Shown here: in pieces, positions 40,358 through 48,303 of the stretch
Numbering within the stretch: position 1 is the first letter of the stretch
Layout of the letters: every line of letters starts with the position of its first letter
Assembly (NCBI GenBank): GCA_017935435.1
Contig: JAGBHP010000045.1
Span: 1 to 48,303 of the forward strand
Length of the DNA stretch: 48,303 bases
Origin: Clostridia bacterium
GTDB lineage: Bacteria; Bacillota; Clostridia; UBA1381; UBA9506
Reading direction: 5' to 3'
Notes under the pieces: model-generated
The model's database searches: none
What the model was told of the DNA's origin: nothing
The model's input: the letters and a program-made list of their open reading frames with translations, nothing else
Translations under genes and position numbers: made by a program

Positions 40358-43300
40358 TTATTCGTTTATATTGCCAGCTTCACTGTCAGGAATTACATTA
40401 CTTCCAATATAATCACTGTCTAAGAATGAGCTATTATCAAACATACTCATATCAAACACAGGCTCAACAGTTTTCGGCTTAATATCAGTGTTCTGATATC
40501 TTGTCATACCTGTACCTGCAGGAACAAGCTTACCGATAATAACATTTTCCTTAAGACCAACGAGCGGGTCGATACGACCTCTGGTTGCAGCTTCTGTAAG
40601 AACTCTCGTTGTTTCCTGGAATGATGCAGCAGAAAGGAATGAATCTGTTGTAAGAGAAGCCTTGGTGATACCAAGAATTATTCTTACGCAGGTTGCAGGA
40701 CGTTTGCCCTCTGAAACCATTTGCTCATTTACTCTTTCAAATTCATTTATATCAATGAGGCTACCCTCTAAGAAGTTTGTATCTCCTGAATCCTCGATAC
40801 GAACGCGACGGAGCATCTGTCTTACGATAACCTCGATGTGACGGTCATTAATATCAACACCCTGAAGTCTGTAAACCCTTTGTACCTCCTGAATTAAGTA
40901 CTGCTGAACTGCAGTTACATCCTTAACTCTTAAGATATCATGCGGATTTACGCTACCTTCAGTAAGCTCGTCACCTTTATTGACAAACTTGCCGTCAACA
41001 TCTTTAATTCTCGAACCGTAAGGAATGAGATATGTTTTAGCATCGCCGTTTTTGTCATCTGTGATAACAATTTCACGTTTTTTCTTATTTTCAACGAGTT
41101 TAGCAACACCGTCGATTTCAGCAAGGATTGCGAGACCCTTCGGCTTTCTTGACTCGAACAATTCTTCAACACGGGGAAGACCCTGCGTGATATCATCTCC
41201 GGCAACACCACCGGTATGGAACGTTCTCATCGTAAGCTGTGTACCAGGCTCACCGATAGACTGAGCTGCAATAATACCAACTGCTTCACCAATCGGCACA
41301 GGATCACCGGTAGCGAGGTTCGAGCCGTAACATTTTGAACAAATACCAACCTTAGCCTGACAGGTAAGAACTGAACGGATTTTAACCTTTTCGATACCTG
41401 CATCAATAATAGCTTTAGCCATTTTTTCGTCCATAATTTCGTTACGTTTTACAATAACCTCACCCGTTTCAGGATGAACAACGTCTTCAACCGGACATCT
41501 GCCGACTAAGCGGTCCATAAACGGCTCGATTCTTTCGTTGCCGTCTTTAATTTCAAATACTTCGATACCTCTGTGCGTACCGCAGTCGTCCTCACGGATG
41601 ATAACATCCTGGCTGACGTCAACAAGACGTCTTGTAAGGTAACCTGAGTCAGCTGTACGAAGAGCAGTATCGGCGAGGCCCTTTCTTGCACCGTGAGAAG
41701 AAATAAAGTACTCTAAGACGTTAAGACCTTCACGGAAGTTAGCTCTAATCGGGATTTCGACAGTTTTACCTGAGGTATCAGCCATAAGACCACGCATACC
41801 TGCAAGCTGTCTGATCTGGTTTTTACTACCACGGGCACCTGAGTCTGCCATCATGTTAATAGGATTGAATTTACCAAGGTTATCCATAAGAGCCTTTGTA
41901 ACCTTGTCAATCGTTTCTGTCCAGGTTGCAATAACGAGGTTGTATCTTTCTTCGTTAGAAATAAGACCACGCATATACTGCTTTGTAATCTTATCAACCT
42001 GAGCTTCAGCTTCAGCGAGTAACTCTTTCTTTTCTTCAGGTACTTCCATATCGGATACACTAACCGTGATAGCACCTCTTGTTGAGAACTTAAAGCCGAG
42101 TGATTTTATGTCATCAAGCACAACAGCAGTATCAGTAAAGCCGTGTACTCTTATGCATTTATCAATAATCTGACCGAGTTGCTTTTTACCTGTCAGAAAA
42201 TCAACCTCAAGGTCTAAAGCGTGCTCAGCATCTGTTCTGTCAACAAAGCCTAAATCCTGCGGAACAGCTTCGTTAAATATAATACGTCCTGCAGTTGCAT
42301 TTATAATACCTGTCTTCTTTTCTCCATTAACCTCTTTTGTAACTCTTACCTTAATAGGAGCATGAAGACCGATTACACCGTTGTTATAAGCAAGAATTGC
42401 TTCATTTTCGCTTGCAAAGATTTTGCCTGCACCCTTTTCGTTCTCGTCAGTAATGGTAAGGTAATAAGCACCAAGGACCATATCCTGAGTAGGAACGGCA
42501 ACAGGACGACCGTCCTGCGGTTTTAAAAGGTTATTTGCAGAAAGCATCAAAAATCTTGCTTCTGCCTGAGCTTCAGGCGAAAGCGGAACGTGAACCGCCA
42601 TCTGGTCACCGTCAAAGTCAGCGTTATACGCTGTACATACGAGCGGATGAAGCTTTAAAGCTCTACCCTCAACCAAGATAGGCTCAAACGCCTGAATACC
42701 AAGTCTGTGAAGCGTAGGCGCACGGTTTAACAGTACGGGATGCTCTTTAATTACATCCTCTAAAACGTCCCAAACCTCAGGTTTAACACGCTCAACCATA
42801 CGTTTTGCGCTCTTTATATTGTGAGCTAAGCCATCGTTTACGAGTTTTTTCATAACGAAGGGTTTAAAAAGCTCAATTGCCATTTCCTTAGGCAGACCGC
42901 ACTGATAGATTTTGAGTTCAGGACCAACTACGATAACCGAACGGCCTGAGTAGTCAACACGCTTACCCAAAAGGTTCTGACGGAAACGTCCCTGTTTACC
43001 TTTTAAAAGGTCAGAAAGGGATTTAAGTGCACGGTTACCGGGGCCTGTTACGGGACGGCCTCTTCTGCCGTTATCGATTAATGCATCAACTGCTTCCTGG
43101 AGCATTCTCTTTTCGTTACGAACGATAATTTCAGGTGCACCAAGGTCTAAAAGTCTTTTTAAGCGGTTATTTCTGTTAATAACACGTCTGTATAAGTCAT
43201 TTAAGTCACTTGTTGCAAAACGTCCGCCGTCAAGCTGCACCATCGGGCGCAAATCCGGAGGAATAACCGGAACAGCGTCTAATATCATCCATTCAGGCTT

Positions 43301-43966
43301 ATTTCCTGAAAGTCTGAACGATTCAACAACTTCGAGTCTCTTAGCAAGTCTTATCTTCTTCTGTCCGCCTGCTGATTCAAGCTCTTTTTTAAGCTCTGCA
43401 GATAAGCTCTCTAAGTCAACCTTAGCGAGCAATTCTTTAATAGCTTCAGCGCCCATGCCTGCTTTAAAGCGGTCACCGTATTTTTCACGGTAACCCTTAT
43501 ATTCAGCGTCGGTTAAAATCTGCTTTTCGCTGAGCTCTGTACGCTTGCCGCCGTCCTCAATTACAACATATGCTGCAAAATAGAGTACCTTTTCGAGCAT
43601 TCTTGGGGTCATATCAAGAAGAAGACCCATTCTTGAAGGAATACCCTTAAAATACCAAATGTGAGAAACAGGTGTTGCAAGCTCGATGTGACCCATTCTC
43701 TCACGACGAACGCGAGCACGTGTAACTTCAACGCCGCAGCGGTCACAAACAATGCCTTTGTGTCTGATGCGCTTATATTTTCCGCAGTGACACTCCCAGT
43801 CCTTTGTAGGACCAAAGATACGTTCGCAGAAAAGTCCGTCACGCTCAGGCTTTAAGGTTCTGTAATTTATAGTTTCAGGTTTTTTTACCTCACCATGCGA
43901 CCATTGTCTGATCATTTCCGGTGATGCAAGTCCTATTTTTATAGCTTCAAAAGTATTTTCTGACAC
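40358..43966 (-). CDS. rpoC: RNA polymerase beta' subunit
   Basis: 1202 residues, usual for Clostridia. N-terminal zinc finger ([23 protein letters not shown]), the clamp region, the active-site [12 protein letters not shown] with three catalytic Asp, bridge helix/trigger loop region ([68 protein letters not shown]), the second zinc site ([17 protein letters not shown]) and the C-terminal [21 protein letters not shown] are present. It lies 64 bp after rpoB, its operon partner. Confidence 0.97.
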   Translation of the reverse strand: MSENTFEAIKIGLASPEMIRQWSHGEVKKPETINYRTLKPERDGLFCERIFGPTKDWECHCGKYKRIRHKGIVCDRCGVEVTRARVRRERMGHIELATPVSHIWYFKGIPSRMGLLLDMTPRMLEKVLYFAAYVVIEDGGKRTELSEKQILTDAEYKGYREKYGDRFKAGMGAEAIKELLAKVDLESLSAELKKELESAGGQKKIRLAKRLEVVESFRLSGNKPEWMILDAVPVIPPDLRPMVQLDGGRFATSDLNDLYRRVINRNNRLKRLLDLGAPEIIVRNEKRMLQEAVDALIDNGRRGRPVTGPGNRALKSLSDLLKGKQGRFRQNLLGKRVDYSGRSVIVVGPELKIYQCGLPKEMAIELFKPFVMKKLVNDGLAHNIKSAKRMVERVKPEVWDVLEDVIKEHPVLLNRAPTLHRLGIQAFEPILVEGRALKLHPLVCTAYNADFDGDQMAVHVPLSPEAQAEARFLMLSANNLLKPQDGRPVAVPTQDMVLGAYYLTITDENEKGAGKIFASENEAILAYNNGVIGLHAPIKVRVTKEVNGEKKTGIINATAGRIIFNEAVPQDLGFVDRTDAEHALDLEVDFLTGKKQLGQIIDKCIRVHGFTDTAVVLDDIKSLGFKFSTRGAITVSVSDMEVPEEKKELLAEAEAQVDKITKQYMRGLISNEERYNLVIATWTETIDKVTKALMDNLGKFNPINMMADSGARGSKNQIRQLAGMRGLMADTSGKTVEIPIRANFREGLNVLEYFISSHGARKGLADTALRTADSGYLTRRLVDVSQDVIIREDDCGTHRGIEVFEIKDGNERIEPFMDRLVGRCPVEDVVHPETGEVIVKRNEIMDEKMAKAIIDAGIEKVKIRSVLTCQAKVGICSKCYGSNLATGDPVPIGEAVGIIAAQSIGEPGTQLTMRTFHTGGVAGDDITQGLPRVEELFESRKPKGLAILAEIDGVAKLVENKKKREIVITDDKNGDAKTYLIPYGSRIKDVDGKFVNKGDELTEGSVNPHDILRVKDVTAVQQYLIQEVQRVYRLQGVDINDRHIEVIVRQMLRRVRIEDSGDTNFLEGSLIDINEFERVNEQMVSEGKRPATCVRIILGITKASLTTDSFLSAASFQETTRVLTEAATRGRIDPLVGLKENVIIGKLVPAGTGMTRYQNTDIKPKTVEPVFDMSMFDNSSFLDSDYIGSNVIPDSEAGNINE

Positions 43967-44030
43967 TTACTCCATCTCCATTTCCGATTTTATTTTTGAT
44001 TCTGCCGGGATATTTTCGAGGTTTTCTGTA

Positions 44031-47000
44031 TTACAGAAGGTCATCCAGAAAATCTCCGTCCTCCTCTTCCTCGTCTTCGTCATCAAATTCATCAGAATCG
44101 GTTTCATCAATATCTTCATCATCAATTAAATCGTCATCAAGTTCAGAATCAAGCTCTGACTCATAATCATCGCGTTCTTCTTCATCTTCGCCAAGGTCAA
44201 TGTAAGCTGCGCTGCCTCTGATTGCCATTTCTGCCTGTGCATCCTCTTCTTCAGAAACCTCTTTGAGTTCAACCTCTTCTAAGTTTTCATCAAGAACACG
44301 CATATCAAGACAAAGGCTCTGAAGCTCTTTAATAAGCACCTTAAACGATTCCGGAACGCTCGGTCTCGGAACGCTTTCACCTTTTACGATAGATTCATAT
44401 GTCTTAACACGACCAATAATATCGTCAGACTTAACAGTAAGAATTTCCTGAAGCGTGTAAGCTGCGCCATACGCCTCAAGTGCCCAAACTTCCATTTCAC
44501 CGAAACGCTGTCCGCCGAACTGAGCTTTACCACCCAGAGGCTGCTGCGTAACAAGTGAGTAAGGACCTGTTGAACGGGCATGGATTTTATCATCAACCAA
44601 GTGAGCAAGCTTTAAGATATACATTACGCCGACTGTTACACGATTATCAAACGGCTCACCCGTTCTACCATCGTAAAGAACAGTTTTACCGTCACGGTCA
44701 AGGCCTGCCTGCTCTAAAGTATCCATAATATCAAATTCGTTTGCACCGTCAAATACCGGTGTTGCAATCTTCCAGCCAAGTTCACGGGCTGCTCTTCCTA
44801 AGTGAACCTCTAAGACCTGACCAATGTTCATACGTGAAGGTACGCCCAAGGGGTTTAACACAATCTCAAGCGGAGTACCGTCAGGGAGGAAAGGCATATC
44901 CTCTTCAGGAAGAATACGTGAGATAACACCCTTGTTACCATGACGACCTGCCATTTTATCGCCGACAGAGATTTTTCTCTTCTGTGCGATATAGCAGCGA
45001 ACGAGCTGATTAACTCCGGGCGGGAGTTCATCGCCTTTTTCACGGTCAAATACTAAAACGTCTACGATAATTCCGTACTCACCGTGCGGAACTCTGAGTG
45101 ATGTATCACGAACTTCTCTTGCCTTTTCACCAAAGATTGCACGAAGAAGTCTTTCTTCTGCAGTAAGCTCTGTTTCGCCCTTAGGTGTAACCTTACCAAC
45201 TAAGATGTCACCCGAGCGAACCTCAGCACCAACACGGATAATACCACGCTCATCGAGGTCTTTTAATGCGTCCTCGCCGACATTCGGGATATCACGTGTA
45301 ATTTCTTCTGCACCGAGTTTAGTATCTCTTGCTTCGCACTCATATTCTTCAATATGAATAGAAGTCAGAATATCTTCACGAACAAGCTTTTCACTAATGA
45401 GCATAGCATCCTCGTAGTTGTAGCCTTCCCATGTCATAAAACCGATAAGGATATTTCTACCGAGTGCTATTTCACCATTTTTAGTAGAAGGACCGTCAGC
45501 AATGATGTCGCCCTCTTCTACTCTTTCACCCTCTGAAACGATAGGCTTCTGATTTATACATGTGCCTTGGTTTGAACGGGTAAATTTAATTAAGCTATAT
45601 TTATCAATTTCGCCTAAATCTGTTTTAATCTGAATTTCGTCAGCTGTAACCTTAGTTGCAACACCTGCACGTTTTGCGAGCACTACAACACCCGAGTCCT
45701 TAGCTGCCTTATATTCCATACCTGTACCGATAATCGGAGAATCGGTTCTAAGGAGCGGAACTGCCTGACGCTGCATGTTTGAACCCATGAGCGCACGGTT
45801 AGCGTCGTCATTTTCTAAGAACGGAATCATAGCAGTTGCAACAGAAACTATCTGCTTGGGAGATACGTCCATATAGTCAAGCTTCGCCGTTTCAACTTCT
45901 AAAAATTCATCACGGAAACGAGCTGTAACCTTTTTAGCAACGAAGCAGCCGTTTTCGTCAACCTCTTCACTTGCCTGAGCGATGGTAAAGCCATCCTCAT
46001 GGTCAGCCGTCATATATTCGATTTCGTCAGTTACCTTACCAACGGGATTTCCGTCAGGACCTGTTACTGCGATAACCTTTCTGTATGGAGCTTCAATAAA
46101 GCCGTACTCATTAATTCTTGCATAGGTTGCAAGTGACGATATAAGACCGATGTTAGGTCCTTCAGGCGACTCAATCGGACACATTCTTGAATAATGTGAA
46201 TGGTGAACGTCACGCACCTCGAAGCCTGCACGGTCACGTGAAAGACCACCCGGACCAAGGGCTGAAAGTCTTCTCTTGTGAGTAAGCTCTGAAAGCGGAT
46301 TTAATTGGTCCACGAACTGCGAAAGCTGCGATGAACCGAAAAATTCCTTAATTGTAGCAACAACAGGGCGGATATTAATAAGCGCCTGAGGTGTTACGAT
46401 ATCTAAATCCTGAATTGTCATTCTTTCACGAACAACTCTTTCCATTCTGGAAAGACCTATTCTGAGCTGATTCTGCAAAAGCTCACCTACACAGCGGAGG
46501 CGACGGTTACCCAAATGGTCGATGTCATCTGTATGACCGATTCCGTAAAGCAGGTTAATCTGATAGTTGATTGAAGAGAAAATATCTTCACGTGTGATGT
46601 GCTTGGGAACAAGCTCATCAATACGTGCTCGGATTTCATCCTTAATATCTTCTTCTGAATCAAATTTTTCTAAAATTTCTTCTAAAACGCTGAGCTGAAC
46701 TTTTTCGTGTATATCAAGGTCAGATACATCAAAATCAACAAATCTGTCAAGCCAAACGGTGTTATTACCAAAAACCTTAACCGATTTTCCGTTAACATCA
46801 ACGAAAACTACGTTTACGCCTGCGTCTTCGATTTCTTTAGCAAGCTCTTTTGTGATGTATTTTCCCTTTTCAGCTAAAATTTCGCCTGTCTGCGGATCAG
46901 CAATGGTTTCAGCCGCATTAAAGCCTGCGATTCTTCCCGAAACGCCAAGCTTTTTATTGTATTTATAACGTCCGACTTTAGCTAAATCATAGCGTTTGGG

Positions 47001-47783
47001 GTCGAAAAGAAGACCGAAGAGCAACGATTTTGCGCTGTCAACCGTGGGCGGCTCGCCGGGACGTAGCTTTTTATAAATTTCTAAGAGTGACTCGTCAGTA
47101 GATTTAACTGCATGACTCTTTTCGATAGTAGAAAAGAGCGCATCAGACTCACCGAACATAGAGAGAATCTCATCGTCGGTTTCAACGCCGAGTGCACGTA
47201 TTAAATAAGTAATCGGAACCTTTCTGGTTCTGTCAATGCTTACCTTTAAAACGTCTTCAACATCGTTTTCATACTCAAGCCAAGCTCCGCGATAAGGAAT
47301 AATGGTTGAAGAAAACAACTCTTTACCGGTTTTGTCGTGCTTCATTGCATAGTAAACACCCGGAGAACGCACAAGCTGGCTTACTATAACACGCTCAGCA
47401 CCGTTAATTATAAAGGTACCCTGCTCTGTCATAAGCGGGAAATCGCCCATAAAGATTTCCTGTTCCTTTACCTCACCGGTTTCCTTATTAATCAAGCGAA
47501 CTCTCGCTTTGAGCGGTGATGCATAATTTGCGTCTCTTTCCTTACATTCCTCAACCGGATACTTAACCCTGTCTTCAAGCTTGTAATCAACAAACTCAAG
47601 AACAAGATTTCCCGTGTAATCCACAATAGGAGAAATGTCATGGAAAACCTCTCTCAAGCCTTCTTCCAAGAACCACTTGTAAGAGTCTTTCTGAACCTTT
47701 ATAAGGTTAGGCATGTCTAAGACTTCTTCAATCTTGGCGTAGCTCATTCTCTGATTTTTTCCCAACTGAATAGGATGTATCAT
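44031..47783 (-). CDS. rpoB: RNA polymerase beta subunit with long acidic C-terminal tail
   Basis: 1250 residues. [27 protein letters not shown] is the expected start; ATG 47783 is chosen because GAGGTGAT, a near-complete anti-Shine-Dalgarno match, lies 7 bp upstream. The rifampicin region ([30 protein letters not shown]) has Asp, His and Ser at the usual sensitive positions. [22 protein letters not shown] and the C-terminal [23 protein letters not shown] are intact. The last 53 residues are about two-thirds Asp/Glu, longer than the acidic ends I know from most Firmicutes. rplJ and rplL, usually just upstream, are not here; the gene has its own promoter. Confidence 0.96.
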   Translation of the reverse strand: MIHPIQLGKNQRMSYAKIEEVLDMPNLIKVQKDSYKWFLEEGLREVFHDISPIVDYTGNLVLEFVDYKLEDRVKYPVEECKERDANYASPLKARVRLINKETGEVKEQEIFMGDFPLMTEQGTFIINGAERVIVSQLVRSPGVYYAMKHDKTGKELFSSTIIPYRGAWLEYENDVEDVLKVSIDRTRKVPITYLIRALGVETDDEILSMFGESDALFSTIEKSHAVKSTDESLLEIYKKLRPGEPPTVDSAKSLLFGLLFDPKRYDLAKVGRYKYNKKLGVSGRIAGFNAAETIADPQTGEILAEKGKYITKELAKEIEDAGVNVVFVDVNGKSVKVFGNNTVWLDRFVDFDVSDLDIHEKVQLSVLEEILEKFDSEEDIKDEIRARIDELVPKHITREDIFSSINYQINLLYGIGHTDDIDHLGNRRLRCVGELLQNQLRIGLSRMERVVRERMTIQDLDIVTPQALINIRPVVATIKEFFGSSQLSQFVDQLNPLSELTHKRRLSALGPGGLSRDRAGFEVRDVHHSHYSRMCPIESPEGPNIGLISSLATYARINEYGFIEAPYRKVIAVTGPDGNPVGKVTDEIEYMTADHEDGFTIAQASEEVDENGCFVAKKVTARFRDEFLEVETAKLDYMDVSPKQIVSVATAMIPFLENDDANRALMGSNMQRQAVPLLRTDSPIIGTGMEYKAAKDSGVVVLAKRAGVATKVTADEIQIKTDLGEIDKYSLIKFTRSNQGTCINQKPIVSEGERVEEGDIIADGPSTKNGEIALGRNILIGFMTWEGYNYEDAMLISEKLVREDILTSIHIEEYECEARDTKLGAEEITRDIPNVGEDALKDLDERGIIRVGAEVRSGDILVGKVTPKGETELTAEERLLRAIFGEKAREVRDTSLRVPHGEYGIIVDVLVFDREKGDELPPGVNQLVRCYIAQKRKISVGDKMAGRHGNKGVISRILPEEDMPFLPDGTPLEIVLNPLGVPSRMNIGQVLEVHLGRAARELGWKIATPVFDGANEFDIMDTLEQAGLDRDGKTVLYDGRTGEPFDNRVTVGVMYILKLAHLVDDKIHARSTGPYSLVTQQPLGGKAQFGGQRFGEMEVWALEAYGAAYTLQEILTVKSDDIIGRVKTYESIVKGESVPRPSVPESFKVLIKELQSLCLDMRVLDENLEEVELKEVSEEEDAQAEMAIRGSAAYIDLGEDEEERDDYESELDSELDDDLIDDEDIDETDSDEFDDEDEEEEDGDFLDDLL

Positions 47784-47939
47784 CGACTTCATCACCTCAT
47801 TAAATATTTGATACAGCATTTTCGACAAAAAATTACGTAATTTTACGCATTTTTCATAGAAAAATCACTGTCCGCCGTTACTGCTTTAATTTACTGAATA
47901 GCATAAATACCCTATTTTGAATATATAATGCAATTTACT
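47784..47939 (-). other. Leader of rpoB
   Basis: About 150 nt between the predicted start of transcription (near 47933) and the rpoB ATG. A few AT-rich dyads are visible (for example GATTTTTC / GAAAAATG around 47851-47870), but no recognisable attenuator, riboswitch or coding sequence. Confidence 0.5.
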
Positions 47940-47968
47940 ATATTACCATAGTAAGGTCAAGATGTCAA
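47940..47968 (-). promoter_or_regulatory. Promoter of rpoB-rpoC
   Basis: Minus strand: TTGACA (47963-47968), 17-bp spacer, TAATAT (47940-47945). Confidence 0.78.
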
Positions 47969-48189
47969 CCTTTATTCAAAAAATAATTGTGAACAATTTG
48001 TGAATTTTTAAAATTTGATATATAATTCCGTAACTTTTACTCCAAAACTTTGTTTTTTACTCTTCCTTTTAAAAAACAGTGCTTTGTTGCAGAGAAAACA
48101 CTTTGCATATCACACGGATGGGCGCACCTACAATGCACACCACAACAATTGCAAATATAAATTGGAATTTATGCGACCAAATGTTGTGG
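47969..48189. other. Non-coding spacer upstream of rpoB
   Basis: No gene with a ribosome binding site is visible. AT-rich; no rplL or rplJ end is found, so the usual ribosomal-protein neighbours are absent here. Confidence 0.5.
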
Positions 48190-48303
48190 TCGAGCGTAGC
48201 CTCCCTTGTGTAAAGGGAGGTGGGTTTTGCGGAGCAAAACTCGGAGGGATTGTTATTAAAATACAGGAGATGACACAAAAACAACCCCTCAGTCACCTTT
48301 CGG
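48190..48303. repeat. Palindromic repeat cut by the window edge
   Basis: CCTCCCTT-gtgta-AAGGGAGG (around 48200-48220) and GTTTTGC-gga-GCAAAAC (around 48224-48240) form two hairpins, followed by an AACAACCCCTCAGTCACC stretch. This arrangement resembles interspersed palindromic elements common in gut Clostridia. The rest lies outside the window. Confidence 0.6.

Noticed and set aside
48069-48296. Minus-strand reading frame of 75 codons upstream of rpoB
   Set aside because: It runs through the palindromic repeat, has no ribosome binding site and no recognisable protein motif.

Overview
The window is a chromosomal segment of a low-GC Firmicute, most likely an uncultured gut-type Clostridia. This is inferred from the AT-rich intergenic DNA, the strong GGAGG-type ribosome binding sites, a T-box leader, AddB, a RapZ/YvcJ-type protein, a Rae1/YacP domain and the RpoB/RpoC sequences. 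No rRNA, tRNA or CRISPR array was seen. Most genes are core metabolism or information processing, interrupted by small accessory patches rich in palindromic repeats.

Layout. 1-450 is non-coding and carries a symmetric array of short hairpins, next to a Y1 (REP-associated type) transposase at 452-964. From 993 to 8316 the minus strand carries a DeoR regulator, addB, a ribosomal-protection-type GTPase fused to a Rae1-like nuclease, and an ECF transporter S component. From 8699 to 11827 a minus-strand operon iscS-iscU-mnmA-queT points to sulfur supply and tRNA wobble-base modification. A divergent intergenic region leads into glmM-glmS-(small Cys protein)-rapZ (12246-16570), an amino-sugar block preceded by a structured leader RNA. 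16571-18480 is an accessory patch: palindromic repeats, an exported stalk-domain protein, an XRE repressor with a tandem operator, and a second Y1 transposase. 18604-20609 holds a truncated MocR-type regulator coupled to a FliB-family gene, followed by hisS-aspS, a Gld-like ABC exporter (23926-27105) and mreB-fabZ. 28729-32608 has a ceramidase-family protein, an SGNH hydrolase and a KdpD/KdpE-like two-component pair. Then come pyk, a Na/Pi cotransporter, a T-box-controlled pair (LeuA-like protein plus a TIM-barrel/acyl-CoA ligase fusion), and rpoC and rpoB on the minus strand up to 47783. The last 300 bases hold another palindromic repeat cut by the window edge.

Three things stand out. (1) The 858-residue protein at 5164-7740 joins a TetM-like translational GTPase to a Rae1/YacP-type ribosome A-site endonuclease domain and lacks the tetracycline-displacing loop, suggesting a one-protein ribosome-clearing and mRNA-cutting factor. 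(2) The operon at 35962-40165 has a leucine-type T-box controlling a LeuA-like protein that has lost its metal and catalytic residues but keeps the leucine-binding domain, followed by a fusion of a degenerate sugar-isomerase-type TIM barrel to an acyl-CoA ligase. (3) A family of GTAG-ended palindromes is scattered through the window and sits in frame inside both transposase genes, once at the same place in both genes but with different arm sequences.
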